Positions 36,082 through 45,592 are shown, numbered from the stretch's first letter. The stretch is 64,000 bases of DNA from Stieleria mannarensis (GCF_014154935.1 NZ_JACEHH010000030.1:55008-119007), one strand, 5' to 3'. Numbers and translations: made by a program. Notes: generated by a model from the letters alone, not told the origin.

Positions 36082-37098
36082 TCAAGCGAAATCAAATCCT
36101 GGTTGAGAGTCATCATCTTCCAGTCCGTTGTTTTGCTCGACGTAGTTTCGCAACACGTCTTCGGCGTGGCGTGGGTCGCTGGCCAGATCGGCGTGTGAGT
36201 GTGCTCGGTAGGTAGTGAAGTTGGGCATTTGTGACTGAAGATGCAGGAAGAAGTCGCGGCAGACCGGATCCGTGCAACTGTGGGCCAAATGGAGTTTTTG
36301 GTCCATCAAATAGACATGGTCACCGGTCACCGAAAAATTCACGAATGGCACAGCGTTTGTGGATGAGAGCTTGTCCAAGTAGTGGTAGCGATACCGCAAG
36401 GACTTGAACCAACATCTGCGAAACGACTTGTATGTTGCGACGGGGCTGTGAACATTTTGGTAGTGCGATCGAACGTGTCTTAACCAATGTTGTCCGAAGT
36501 CCTGCTGCAAATATTGAGAGACCTGGCTTTGAAGCACGATGAATAGATCTTGCCCACTACGGACATACTGTTCCGCGAGTTTTCTGATCTGTCGCGCGAC
36601 CGATCGGAGTTCGATCCGACTCGTCAGTCGCGAATCGTCGATAATTGATTGACGGACAATCTTCTGTGGGACTGCCATGTCGGCCAGTAGGGTTTTATGC
36701 AGGGCGTTTCCGTGGCTCCACTCCCTGATGCGATTCGGTTCGGTGAGGTCTGTCGGATCAACAACCACGCTTTGTTGTTGCCGATTTTTCCAAGCGTGGC
36801 GGGCGCGGTACTCCGTGTAGAAATTAAACAACTGCTTACGTCGAATACTTGCCTGCTCATCTGCAAGCTTGATGAGCGTATTTCGATGTCGCCGCTTTTC
36901 GGGGTCGCGTGTCGATTCAGCCAAGTATCGAAAGTGAATTTCTTGCTCCAAGCTCCGTTGCTGGGCGCAAAAGAAGCGGATTCCGTGCTCACTCGCGGAC
37001 ACCGTCGTCACTGGATAGTTTCTGCAGTAAGGCGAACAGGGTGGCAACAGGGACCTGGCAATCTGCGCGATGACAATCATCAATTGGGGATCTTCCAT
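36082..37098 (-). CDS. Hypothetical protein, island gene 1
   Basis: A 338-residue soluble protein, no signal or membrane segment, with no domain I recognise. It is rich in Arg, His, Gln and Tyr, with basic helix-like stretches (RDPEKRRHRN, RRKQLFNFYTEYRARH) and a Cys/His-containing segment HSCTDPVCRDFFLHL. Base composition is visibly lower in GC than the flanks. It points away from the sigma-like gene at 37736 across a 637 bp spacer and is probably part of the same acquired island. ATG 37098 has a weak GGATCC site upstream. Confidence 0.6.
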   Translation of the reverse strand: MEDPQLMIVIAQIARSLLPPCSPYCRNYPVTTVSASEHGIRFFCAQQRSLEQEIHFRYLAESTRDPEKRRHRNTLIKLADEQASIRRKQLFNFYTEYRARHAWKNRQQQSVVVDPTDLTEPNRIREWSHGNALHKTLLADMAVPQKIVRQSIIDDSRLTSRIELRSVARQIRKLAEQYVRSGQDLFIVLQSQVSQYLQQDFGQHWLRHVRSHYQNVHSPVATYKSFRRCWFKSLRYRYHYLDKLSSTNAVPFVNFSVTGDHVYLMDQKLHLAHSCTDPVCRDFFLHLQSQMPNFTTYRAHSHADLASDPRHAEDVLRNYVEQNNGLEDDDSQPGFDFA

Positions 37099-37735
37099 CG
37101 TGCAGGATCCTGAATGCTCGAGGAGATGGGCAACGCAAATGCGTTTCGCGCAGCGAGTCGGGGAGTCTCGGCGCGGTCGGATCGCTCAGGAGGTGGGACA
37201 AGCGTGGGAGGGCAATCGGGGGGATTATTTCGCCGGTCAGACGAAAGTCAAGGATTTGTCGGTCGCCCGGATTACGAAGCTTTGGTGGACAGGTTTTGAA
37301 GGGCACGCATGAATTTGCCCCCTTATTTCGCTGTTTTTGACCTGCAGGCTGAAAAAGAAGTTTTTTTTGCGTGATTTCTCAACCGCAGCGGTCTCAGAAT
37401 GCAACTGGGTAGATGAGTGCGAAAAGCATTCGTTCATGATTTCGTTTCGTATCCCAAAGAGAGAATCAGATGAGCCTCCCGTTTTACACCCTGGCACCAC
37501 CATTTACGGCGGTGACATTCGTTGCCATCTCAATGGTTTCATCGCAGTTTCTTTCTGACCCAATCGTTAGGTAACGTCCCCACTTAGCACCAAACTCACC
37601 CGGCAGCCTTACTCAAGGAGGCTGTGCTGTCAGCTGGCGAAAGCATTCGCGATCCGTTTTTCTCAGAGTGATTGAATTGAGAAAATTTCTGGTCGTTGAT
37701 GCGACGTCGCTTTCGTCTGACATAGGAATGACGTG
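37099..37735. other. Divergent spacer in the low-GC island
   Basis: A 637 bp spacer between the unknown gene and the sigma-like gene. Short open frames of 61-88 codons exist but show no ribosome site or convincing composition. A long T-run is at 37362-37370. It must contain two promoters; none could be assigned. Confidence 0.45.
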
Positions 37736-39457
37736 ATGAAACCCAAAGTAGTCGACACCGCGTGTGGGGCGGCCAACGAGAGATCCAATACTTCGCAACT
37801 CGATCTGAAAAAGGTCTATGTAGATTGTCAGCCTGTATTCTTTAACGTGCTCGCCAAGTTATCGCGTAGTGGTTTTCCGACACCGCCATCGGATGCGTTC
37901 GACCACATCAATGAATTCTTGGTTTCGGAATGGCCCGGAATCGCTGAACGATTTGATGCGACGAAGGGAACGATCAGAGCGTATGTCTATGGTGCGTTTC
38001 TGCGGTTTGCCCGGAGACGAATTGCGAGACAAAAGCGGTGGACGCATAATTTGGTCAGCGTTAACGACCTGGTTCGAATGCAAGGTCCGGCGCAAGAAGC
38101 GATTGAGTCGGCGATCGAGCAAGAAGACGAAGTTTTGACCAGTGACTTCTTGCAGCAGTTGCCGGAACTACACCAGAGAATCTTTACCGAGTACGTGCAG
38201 TCAGCGGATGCAGACGAACGCGCCCTGGCGAAGGCGTACGGATTGTCTCGCTATCGAATCCGGGAAGTATTGGTCGAATCCATTGGCCGTATTTCCGTTG
38301 CATTCGGACAGCAAGATCAATTCCCTGCAGATCATTGGAATGTTCTGCATTCCCTTTGGTCTGAATTGCTCACTCCCGCCGAAACCGCCGCAAAGTTTGG
38401 TTTATCTACGGACGTTGTCCGCGAAATACGTGATCGTCACGGGATGCGTTTATTGGCGAATCTGCGGAAACTACGCACAAAAAAAATATCTACAAATTGG
38501 GATCAATCAATGGACACTTCAACGAAAGGTTTTCTCAAACGCGTCTTCCTCTCTCCAGGTGAAGACCAATTGTTGGATCAACTACATGGGAGTTGCGGAG
38601 AAGTTTCTCAGCTTCTTTCGCTTGAGGAGGTCACCTTCACCGATCAGGAACTGAAGGTGTTACAGCAGAATCCGCAGTGGATCGCCAAGGTGTACGGAGC
38701 GATCAGTGGTGATTCACAGTTGTCACCAGAAGAACAGGAGGTGGACGATGCCATTGGCATCGCATCGGCAGAAGATGATTCCGCCATCTTGGATGCGATC
38801 CTCAATCACCTGCTGCCAAATTTGCCTGATTCGTTGACCGATTGGAGTGCTCGATTTGTCGACGTTGCCGATTCCGATCGGGCGATCGATGAGTGGGGAG
38901 ATTTTATCGCTGAGACGTCGTTGAGCGAATCGGAGTTGACCTCCCTACCTTTTGTCAACGACTTGCTTTCCAATGGATTGCATCCATTCATTCTATTTGA
39001 AAGTATCCATTCCATCGCACAACTTGCCGAGCGTCTGATTAAAGTCCCCGTCAAGTTCGAGGGGAGTTTCGGGGTTGAAATATCATTCGCGAAATTCGTC
39101 GATTCTTTACGTGAACAGCGAAAGCATGGAGAGTTGCGCGAAGTGCAGATCCAGGTTAAGGGCGAATCGATCCCCGGGGTCACTTCACCAGTGATACCCA
39201 CTGACTTGCTCGTTCGTGAAATCTCACAGTACGTCGGATGCTCCGCAGGTTTCGCTGCCGGCCTATTGGATTGGGTCGTCGGTTGCGCGCAACTCACACC
39301 AAAGTTGTTTCTCGGATTCGAGACGGAAATCGCCGGGCAGAATGGGATCAGGTTGCGACTGGAGGAGAGAGATGAAAACCAATCGGTGCAAGATTTGTAC
39401 GTCCGTCTGACACCGCAACCACGACTCGTCGAATCGGCAGCTGTCTTTGCGGATTGA
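37736..39457 (+). CDS. Sigma-70-like protein with long uncharacterised C-terminal extension
   Basis: A 573-residue soluble protein. Residues about 8-100 resemble sigma region 2 (ITEF/INEFL-type helix, then GTIRAYVYGAFLRFARRRIARQKRW). Residues about 140-185 resemble a region-4 HTH (LPELHQRIFTEYV...ALAKAYGLSRYRIREVLVESI). Residues 200-240 look like a second HTH (LTPAETAAKFGLSTDVVREIRD). The remaining 330 residues match no domain I know and are acidic. It could redirect RNA polymerase to island promoters or be a DNA-binding regulator that lost sigma activity. ATG 37736 with AGGA eight bases upstream; a GTG at 37733 is an alternative. GC is near 48% in a line counted by eye, versus about 63% in polX. 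Confidence 0.6.
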   Translation: MKPKVVDTACGAANERSNTSQLDLKKVYVDCQPVFFNVLAKLSRSGFPTPPSDAFDHINEFLVSEWPGIAERFDATKGTIRAYVYGAFLRFARRRIARQKRWTHNLVSVNDLVRMQGPAQEAIESAIEQEDEVLTSDFLQQLPELHQRIFTEYVQSADADERALAKAYGLSRYRIREVLVESIGRISVAFGQQDQFPADHWNVLHSLWSELLTPAETAAKFGLSTDVVREIRDRHGMRLLANLRKLRTKKISTNWDQSMDTSTKGFLKRVFLSPGEDQLLDQLHGSCGEVSQLLSLEEVTFTDQELKVLQQNPQWIAKVYGAISGDSQLSPEEQEVDDAIGIASAEDDSAILDAILNHLLPNLPDSLTDWSARFVDVADSDRAIDEWGDFIAETSLSESELTSLPFVNDLLSNGLHPFILFESIHSIAQLAERLIKVPVKFEGSFGVEISFAKFVDSLREQRKHGELREVQIQVKGESIPGVTSPVIPTDLLVREISQYVGCSAGFAAGLLDWVVGCAQLTPKLFLGFETEIAGQNGIRLRLEERDENQSVQDLYVRLTPQPRLVESAAVFAD

Positions 39458-39463
39458 CTCGCA

Positions 39464-39537
39464 GGTTGAATTGATGGGTTCGCAATACTCGGCATTGCCA
39501 AGCTCGCTTCGCAGTGTTCGGTCCTGTCAATTCAACC
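39464..39537. terminator. Possible bidirectional terminator between convergent genes
   Basis: GGTTGAATTGA (39464-39474) and TCAATTCAACC (39527-39537) form 11 bp inverted arms with a long loop. They lie between the sigma-like gene and the convergent phosphoesterase, overlapping the latter's stop codon. No clear T-run, so the role is tentative. Confidence 0.35.
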
Positions 39538-40578
39538 GTAGGGATGGACTCTGATCTCTTTGGTCTTCAATCTTCTTACAGGCTTAAACTCCACACGAGT
39601 TCGCTCGATCACCTCGACTGTCCAGAACAGCTGATCCCGGTTATCTTCGAATAGCCGATGCAGTAGCAACGTGTTCTTCGGAAACGCCCTTTTCGGAAAC
39701 TTGCCACGGAGCGTCTTCCATTCAAGAGGTACGCGGTCGGTTTGGGTTGTTGTGCCGCATCGTGTTTCCAGAACATGGTTTGATTCTGGAACGGGGGGAA
39801 CGAATCGGTGTACCAGCGGCACGTGTAGGTGCCCGGTCATGACCACGGAGATGCAATGGTCTGACAAGAAGTGACTGAGTGCCTGATGTGAGGCTAGTTT
39901 CATGCTCAGCGTCTTGCCTCGGCAATGATAGGAATGATGGATCAACATCACCCGGATTTCGTGTTCGCGGCGACCCAGATCGTCCAGCATCTTATCGGCG
40001 ACCGCTAATTGACTCTGGAATGCGCCTCGCGCCATTGCTCGATTGAGACTGTTGGGACCAATGTCTGCATCAGAGTCGATGCGGACAAAGCGAATCAGAC
40101 GCCCGCAGGGAAGCGAACGCGTTTGATTGACATCAGGCAGCCCAGGAAAATATATTTTGACGGCTCCGTTTGGATTTCCCAGCATCCAGCCATCGCCCGG
40201 CCACTGGTCGTGATTTCCCGCGATGCCTAAGTCGCGCCATGTCGACGCATGCAAGCCGATGTGGTTCCCAATCGGTGGCAGCAACTGAGTTGCTAGATAG
40301 TCATCGGCGAGATCAAATTGGTCAGGCGCGCCGCAACTGGTCGCGTCACCGGTGAAGATTACTTCGGCGTTCTCGCGATGGCGCATCGAAGCGACATAGC
40401 TGGAAAGCTGCACGAGAGACTTGTGGCTGTGACCAAGTAGGCCATCAAATCTCGACGTGTTGGCCCACATTTTTTTCAGCCATGCCGGGAACCTCAACGC
40501 CCCGGTCTGCGGATCGATTGATGCAAAGTGGAGGTCAGAAATCTGTACAAATGTTGCCAGTCGCTTGCGCTGATTCAT
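39532..40578 (-). CDS. Metallophosphoesterase (calcineurin-like), island gene 3
   Basis: A 348-residue soluble protein with the complete two-metal phosphoesterase signature: ISDLHF (DxH), FTGDATSCG (GD), AGNHDQW (GNHD), LIHHSYH and MTGHLHVPL (GHxH). Such enzymes cleave phosphomonoesters or diesters; some act on cyclic nucleotides, others on DNA or RNA. The substrate cannot be told. It is convergent with the sigma-like gene, shares its lower GC and closes the island, next to the high-GC polX gene. ATG 40578. Confidence 0.85.
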   Translation of the reverse strand: MNQRKRLATFVQISDLHFASIDPQTGALRFPAWLKKMWANTSRFDGLLGHSHKSLVQLSSYVASMRHRENAEVIFTGDATSCGAPDQFDLADDYLATQLLPPIGNHIGLHASTWRDLGIAGNHDQWPGDGWMLGNPNGAVKIYFPGLPDVNQTRSLPCGRLIRFVRIDSDADIGPNSLNRAMARGAFQSQLAVADKMLDDLGRREHEIRVMLIHHSYHCRGKTLSMKLASHQALSHFLSDHCISVVMTGHLHVPLVHRFVPPVPESNHVLETRCGTTTQTDRVPLEWKTLRGKFPKRAFPKNTLLLHRLFEDNRDQLFWTVEVIERTRVEFKPVRRLKTKEIRVHPYG

Positions 40579-40706
40579 TTGAGCTTGCCCCGAGACGAAC
40601 CGTATTCTTTGAAGAGTTTCCGGTTATCGTAAACGGGATTTTGGCTCGGGTGGTAGTTGGTTGCCCCTTTGTGGATGGTTTTCGGCAGGGGAATGAGATG
40701 AGGATC

Positions 40707-42440
40707 TCAGTTCGAAGCAATTGAAAGCAGTTTTTCGAACTGCTTGAAGGTCTTGGTGTTGGCGACGTCGGCTTTCGTGAGGCCTCCGCGGCGAGCTTGT
40801 TTGATGCCGTATTGCATCACGTCCATGCCGTCGATGGTGTGGGCGTCGGTGCTGATCACGATCGGGATGCCCAGCTTTTTTGCGGCCGCCAGGTGCACGT
40901 CGTTCAGGTCCAATCGGGCCGGGTTGGCGTTGAGTTCCATCAGCGTGCCGCTGGCCGCGGCGGCTTTGAGCACCGCATCCATGTCGACTTCATACGGCGG
41001 GCGGCGATTGATCAGTCGGCCCGTCGGGTGGGCGATGCAGTCGACGTGTTCGTTTTCAATCGCGCCGAGAATCCGCTCGGTGATTTTCTCGCGTGGTTGA
41101 CGTTGTCCATAGTGGACGCTGGCGAGCACCCAATCGGCTTCAGCCAGAACGTCGTCGGGCAAGTCCATCCCGCCGGATTCCAGGATGTCACATTCGATCC
41201 CTTTCAGAATCACCAGTTTCCCGTCGTACTCGCCGCGGATCTCGTCGATCATCGCCCACTGCTCACGCAGGCGATCGGCGTTGAGTCCCATCGCCATCGA
41301 CACGCGTTTGCTGTGGTCGGTGATCGCGATGTACTTCAGACCTCGCGCGATCGCGGCGTCGGCCATTTCGCGAATCGTGTTTTGACCGTCGGTGGCCGTC
41401 GTGTGCATGTGCAAGTCGCCACGGATGTCGTCCTGCGTGATCAGTTCGGGAAGCTCGCCGTTCGCCGCCCATTTGAACTCGTTGCGATCCTCACGCAATT
41501 CCGGAGCGATCCACGGCAGCCCGATCGCCGCGTAGACGTCTTCTTCGGTTTCGCCGGCGACTTGTGTTTCATCGTCGACTCGGAACACGCCGTACTCGTT
41601 GATCTTCAGTCCCTTGTCTTTGGCGATCCGCCGCGTGTGAACGTTGTGGGCTTGTGATCCGGTGAAGTACTGCAGCGCGGCGCCGAACTGGTTGGCGTCG
41701 ACACAGCGCATGTCGACTTGGAATGCTTTGCCGACACGGATCGAGATTTTGGTGTCGCCGCGGCCGATCGTTTGCGAACGGTCGGGGTAGGATTCCAGGT
41801 GGTCCATCGCGGCGTCGCGGTCGGAGGCGACGACCAGCAGATCCAAGTCGCCGATCGTTTCGCGTCCGCGACGATACGATCCGGCCCACTGCATCGTTTC
41901 GATGTGCATGCAGGTTTTCATGTGACGGCCGATCGATCGCGCCAACGCGTCGCCTTCGGCCCAACGAATCCGCTCGGCCGCCTGCTCGGCGATCGCCAGC
42001 CCTTCCAGGATCGCCTCGGCTGTCTTCGCACCAAACCCTTTGACCTTGGCGACCGAGCCGGCTTCGCATGCGGCACGCAAATCGGCCAGCGAATCGATGT
42101 CCAATTCCTTTTGCAGCTTGGCGGCCTTCTTGGCTCCCAGCCCCGGGATCCGTGCCATCTGGATCAAGACCTCGGGGACTTCCTCGCGGAGCTTTTCCAG
42201 TTGTGGCAGCTTGCCGGTTTCCAGCAGCGTTTCGGTTTTCTCGGCGAGCGTCTTGCCGATGCCCGCCAGGTCGCTCAGCTTGCGATCCGGATCGGCGACG
42301 ATGTCGGCGACCGATTCGTCCAGGTCACGAATGGCTTTGGCACCCTGGGTGTAGGCGCGGATGCGAAACGGGTTTTCGCCCTTGAACTCCAGCAGCTCGG
42401 CAAGTTCATCAAAGACGTTGGCGATGGTGGAATTGTCCAT
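40707..42440 (-). CDS. polX: DNA polymerase X with PHP domain
   Basis: A 577-residue repair polymerase. The N-terminal helix-hairpin-helix/8-kDa region includes GIGKTLAEKTETLLETG, IPGLGAKKAAKLQKEL and VKGFGAKTAEAILEGL. The nucleotidyl-transferase palm includes GSYRRGRETIGDLDLLV with its paired Asp. A C-terminal PHP domain carries DLHMHTTATDG, ITDHSK, GIECDILESG and STDAHTIDGM. Bacterial PolX fills gaps in base-excision repair, and the PHP part gives 3'-5' exonuclease activity. Length and domain order are typical. ATG 42440. Confidence 0.95.
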   Translation of the reverse strand: MDNSTIANVFDELAELLEFKGENPFRIRAYTQGAKAIRDLDESVADIVADPDRKLSDLAGIGKTLAEKTETLLETGKLPQLEKLREEVPEVLIQMARIPGLGAKKAAKLQKELDIDSLADLRAACEAGSVAKVKGFGAKTAEAILEGLAIAEQAAERIRWAEGDALARSIGRHMKTCMHIETMQWAGSYRRGRETIGDLDLLVVASDRDAAMDHLESYPDRSQTIGRGDTKISIRVGKAFQVDMRCVDANQFGAALQYFTGSQAHNVHTRRIAKDKGLKINEYGVFRVDDETQVAGETEEDVYAAIGLPWIAPELREDRNEFKWAANGELPELITQDDIRGDLHMHTTATDGQNTIREMADAAIARGLKYIAITDHSKRVSMAMGLNADRLREQWAMIDEIRGEYDGKLVILKGIECDILESGGMDLPDDVLAEADWVLASVHYGQRQPREKITERILGAIENEHVDCIAHPTGRLINRRPPYEVDMDAVLKAAAASGTLMELNANPARLDLNDVHLAAAKKLGIPIVISTDAHTIDGMDVMQYGIKQARRGGLTKADVANTKTFKQFEKLLSIASN

Positions 42441-42570
42441 CGGTGCTTGGCTTTCCGCTATTAAGGGGAGAGAAGATTTGGAATCGCGCTGTCAGCTTAT
42501 CAACATGAAGCTCGGGTAGCGCAACTCATCAACGGCTTGTTGATTTTCCCCGGTGCCGGGTGCCTACGCT

Positions 42571-42624
42571 AGCCCGACGCGTCAGCGAGGGGCAACGTGG
42601 CGCCCCTCGCTTACGCGTCGGGCT
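42571..42624. repeat. AGCCCGACGCGT hairpin
   Basis: A 23 bp inverted repeat with one mismatch (AGCCCGACGCGTCAGCGAGGGG against its partner) and a short loop, upstream of polX. Another family of intergenic hairpins, single copy in this window. Confidence 0.7.
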
Positions 42625-42721
42625 GGCAGATTTTCGCAAGGTTTGGCGTGTTCGATCAGTCAACATTCCGTTGATGACTTCTGCTACGGCCCTACCCGGA
42701 ATCTGAGCTGATAGAGACGCA

Positions 42722-42857
42722 CTAGGCTTTGTCCCTAAACCCGTAGCGGAAGCCGCCAAGGCTTTCGTCTCGCAGCGGTTCACACGGGAAAAGCCGAAAT
42801 TCTTGGCGAATTCCGCTACCACATACAACCCTTGCCGGGTTTAGGGACAAAGCCTAG
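42722..42857. repeat. CTAG-bounded inverted-repeat element, copy C
   Basis: A 136 bp intact copy: CTAGGCTTTGTCCCTAAACC at the left and GGTTTAGGGACAAAGCCTAG at the right, a 20 bp perfect terminal inverted repeat. It lies in the opposite orientation to copy A relative to the neighbouring gene. Its right CTAG supplies the TAG stop of the gene at 42854-44725. Confidence 0.85.
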
Positions 42858-44725
42858 CGTGCCGGCAGCCAGCCACCGCTGTCGCGTTTGACGGGGGCCG
42901 GCTGGCGCGGTGCGGCCGGGGCCGGGGTCGCTGCGTCTTCCCAGGCGGCGACTTGACGGACGCTTTGGTGACGCGTGGTCGCCTCGCGGACCGGGACGCT
43001 GACGCGCGGGCGTGCCGTTTCGCGTTGGGAAGGGGATCGCGACGAGGCGGAGCTTTCGGTGTTGCGGAACAGAGCCGACGGGTCGGCACCACGCGAGGAG
43101 GGCGCCGGCAGCGGCGGGGCTTGGAATTCCGGTGCTCGGAACTCTTGCGTGCTCGGCGGTTGAACGACGCGCTGACGCGGCGCCGACTGGCCAGTCGGTT
43201 CGGTTGTCGGTTGCGTCACCGTCGGCGGACCCGCCGGAACGCCGATCGGTCGTAAGGTGCTCCACTGTGATCCGGAGGATTGCGATCCGCTGGATTCCGT
43301 CGTCGCGGCCGGGGCGGACAGCGGCGTGACCGCCGAGGGCGTCTGGGCGGTGAACTGTTGACCGAAGCGATCACCCGGGTTCCCGTTGGGCTGGTGTCGC
43401 GTCACCGGGGGATCCAACTGGATTGCAGGCCGGTTGTCGTCGTCGGTTCCGCTGGTGTCCGATGGTGAGTTTCCGTAGGGATAAAGGTCGTCGTAGGCAT
43501 CGGTGCCGTTGTTGTTGGAGTAGCCATTGCCGGCAGATCCATTACCGGTGGATGTTGAATCGGACGAGCCATTGGTGGCCGAGCCATTCAGTTCGGGGCG
43601 GCCTGCTTCCAGTTGTGGCTGGGGCACTGCTTGTTGGTCCGCCGGATCACCGCCGGAACCGCTGGGCGCTCCGCCGGTCAGCGGTGCCGTGTTCGAGTAA
43701 CCGGAGTCGGGGATCGTCGATGGAATTGTGGTGACACCGGGATCGCCGGGTTGGAATTGACCGCCGACTTGCCCGATACCGTTAGCGGGCGGCGCGAAAC
43801 TGCCGGGTGTGCCGGCCAGGGGAAACGAAGATTGCGGGTAGGTGTTGCCGAGCGTCGGTGTGGAACAGACGCCCGGTGTGGTCTGCACCGGTGCCGCACC
43901 GCTTTGTAGCGGCAAGGAAGTATTGTAGGGCACGCGTTGCAATTGCTGCACGTACGAGCTGCACGGTTGTTGGACCGTGACCGTCGTCCCGGTCATCGGA
44001 TCCACCGTCGACACGGGGCGGTAGTACGTGATGGGCGCGGTGTAATAGGACGTCACGTAGTTCGTATCGCGTCCCAGCAGCGAGTTAAAGAAGCGGGCCA
44101 AGCCGGAGCCGAATCGGCGGCGTGGCGGTTGTGGGCTGACCGGGACCAAGGGGGCGTAGTTCGTCGGCACGGCGTTGTAGGTGACCGGTGCGACGTTGCC
44201 GGGGTAGTTGGCCGTGTAGACCGGTGACGCGGTGATCGGGTTGGCGGTAGCAGTCCCACGCAGCGTCGTGCTGATCGGCACTCGATTGGTGGTGGTCGCC
44301 AGAGGCAGTCGGTACGAATCGGTCGTCGGCATGTAGCTGGTCGTGACCGGGGCGCTGGATGTGACCGGCGCGGAATTGACGATCGGCAGACGCTGTGCGT
44401 ATTGCTGGCCGGCTGGCATGCCGGTGTAGACCGACGGATTGTCGAACGTCTGGACGGAGGTGTAGCCATAGGCGGGGCGCTGGGCTTGGTAGGCGCCCGA
44501 GGTCACCGCCGGAGTGCTCAGTGGGGTCGCGGTGACGGGCGCGCCGGCGACGGGCGCGCCAGCCACCGGTGTGCCCGCGTAGCCGTAGTTGGCGGTGTAG
44601 GTCGGTGTTCGTCCGAACAGCCAATCCAAACAACCGGCGTCGGCGACGCTGGCGAATTGGAATGCCGACAGAATGGCGGCGGCGGTGATGGCGAGGGTTC
44701 GAAGGTTCAATCGGCCGGTCGACAT
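42854..44725 (-). CDS. Secreted low-complexity protein, hypothetical
   Basis: A 623-residue protein with a signal peptide (residues about 1-30, TLAITAAAILSAFQFASVADA), a short conserved GCLDWLFGRTPTYTANYGYAG start, and then long Thr/Ser/Pro/Tyr-rich and Gly/Asn/Asp-rich stretches without a recognised domain. Tyr-containing motifs such as TYNAVPTNYAP and NYVTSYYTAPITYYRP are frequent. It resembles secreted planctomycete envelope proteins of unknown role. The frame runs on to 45391 through repeat DNA, so ATG 44725 is chosen. Its TAG stop coincides with the end of a CTAG-bounded element. Confidence 0.7.
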   Translation of the reverse strand: MSTGRLNLRTLAITAAAILSAFQFASVADAGCLDWLFGRTPTYTANYGYAGTPVAGAPVAGAPVTATPLSTPAVTSGAYQAQRPAYGYTSVQTFDNPSVYTGMPAGQQYAQRLPIVNSAPVTSSAPVTTSYMPTTDSYRLPLATTTNRVPISTTLRGTATANPITASPVYTANYPGNVAPVTYNAVPTNYAPLVPVSPQPPRRRFGSGLARFFNSLLGRDTNYVTSYYTAPITYYRPVSTVDPMTGTTVTVQQPCSSYVQQLQRVPYNTSLPLQSGAAPVQTTPGVCSTPTLGNTYPQSSFPLAGTPGSFAPPANGIGQVGGQFQPGDPGVTTIPSTIPDSGYSNTAPLTGGAPSGSGGDPADQQAVPQPQLEAGRPELNGSATNGSSDSTSTGNGSAGNGYSNNNGTDAYDDLYPYGNSPSDTSGTDDDNRPAIQLDPPVTRHQPNGNPGDRFGQQFTAQTPSAVTPLSAPAATTESSGSQSSGSQWSTLRPIGVPAGPPTVTQPTTEPTGQSAPRQRVVQPPSTQEFRAPEFQAPPLPAPSSRGADPSALFRNTESSASSRSPSQRETARPRVSVPVREATTRHQSVRQVAAWEDAATPAPAAPRQPAPVKRDSGGWLPAR

Positions 44726-45009
44726 GCGACGATTCCGTGGACGGCGGTTTTGAGGGGTTGTCTTTCTTTTGGGGGGATCGTGGTTGTGGAAAGGCCACAG
44801 AATCTCCCGCAGTAGTGGACGCCGCAGATAGGGTCTGGTCAATCGATTCGACAGCCCGCTTTGGCAGTTGGAAAGCGATTCGGGCCGTCCCGTGCCGGTC
44901 GTGACGGGTTTTGGGGATCTGGCGGGGGAACAGAGACAGTTTCGGAGGTTTTGTTGGCTGCCAGTTTGCCAGCAATCCAGGGGGGACGCGTCACTGGGGC
45001 CGGAATGAT

Positions 45010-45197
45010 CGGTGGGCAGAATGATACGGGGCAGAATGATGGGGGCAAAACGATGGGGGCAGAACGATGGGGGCAGAACGATGGGGGCAGAACGATGGGG
45101 GCAGAACGATGGGGGCAAAACGATGGGGGCAAAACGATGGGGGGGCAGGATGATGGGGGGGCAGGATGATGGGGGGGCAGGATGATGGGGCGAAACG
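45010..45197. repeat. Minisatellite, about 12 units of 14-16 bp (GGGGGCAGAACGAT)
   Basis: Tandem array: early units GGGGCAGAATGAT, then four identical GGGGGCAGAACGAT, two GGGGGCAAAACGAT, and three expanded 16 bp GGGGGGGCAGGATGAT. Stray single units occur at about 30549-30572 and 35729-35756. There are no spacers, so it is not CRISPR. Confidence 0.85.
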
Positions 45198-45276
45198 GTC
45201 GGCGGCCTTAGAGGCAACAGGTTATGACTTAACCCTCCCTGGCAGTGGTCTGATGAAAAGCACGTGGCGTCGAAAA

Positions 45277-45421
45277 CGGGTGAACCGGCAACGATTGAAA
45301 ATTGCAAATTGAACAGTGCAAATTGCAAAATGATTTGAGCGATGATTCCCGGCAAATTTGAATTTTGCGATGAGCAACTTGCAATTTGCAATCGAGGGAT
45401 TCAGCGGAATCGTTGAACGTC
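45277..45421. repeat. AT-rich dispersed repeat, copy 2 (inverted relative to 22022)
   Basis: Reverse-complement relative of the block at 22022-22170, with the same GGTGAACCGGCAACGATTG and ATCGAGGGATTCAGCGGAAT flanks. Sequence identity is high but not complete, with several substitutions. Confidence 0.7.
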
Positions 45422-45458
45422 CGTGAACCTACCCACGGAACCAGGTTCCATTGATTTT

Positions 45459-45592
45459 CGCCCTCCCGCCCTGGCAGGGCGGCGCCGGCGAGGGGGGGCG
45501 ATCGGCGGTGTGCGAGTGCATCCGAGCCACAGGAAACGCTCCCCGCTCCGAGCGCATACTCCTCGGCGACCTTCCCGGAGGGTGATGGGGCT
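45459..45592. repeat. CCCTCCC repeat element, copy R6 (diverged)
   Basis: CGCCCTCCCGCCCTGGCAGG at the left, CTCCCCGCTCCGAGCGCATA in the middle and CGACCTTCCCGGAGGGTGAT at the right. Recognisable as the same family as R1-R3 but the most diverged. Confidence 0.6.

Noticed and set aside
37237..37558. Small ORFs of 73-88 codons in the island spacer, on both strands
   Set aside because: They overlap each other, have no ribosome site and no composition like the neighbouring genes.
45010..45197. CRISPR-like array
   Set aside because: Units are directly tandem without spacers and vary in length; no cas genes nearby. It is a minisatellite.
44726..45391. N-terminal extension of the secreted low-complexity protein
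   Set aside because: The extra 222 codons run through the minisatellite and an AT-rich dispersed repeat; a proper signal peptide begins at 44725.
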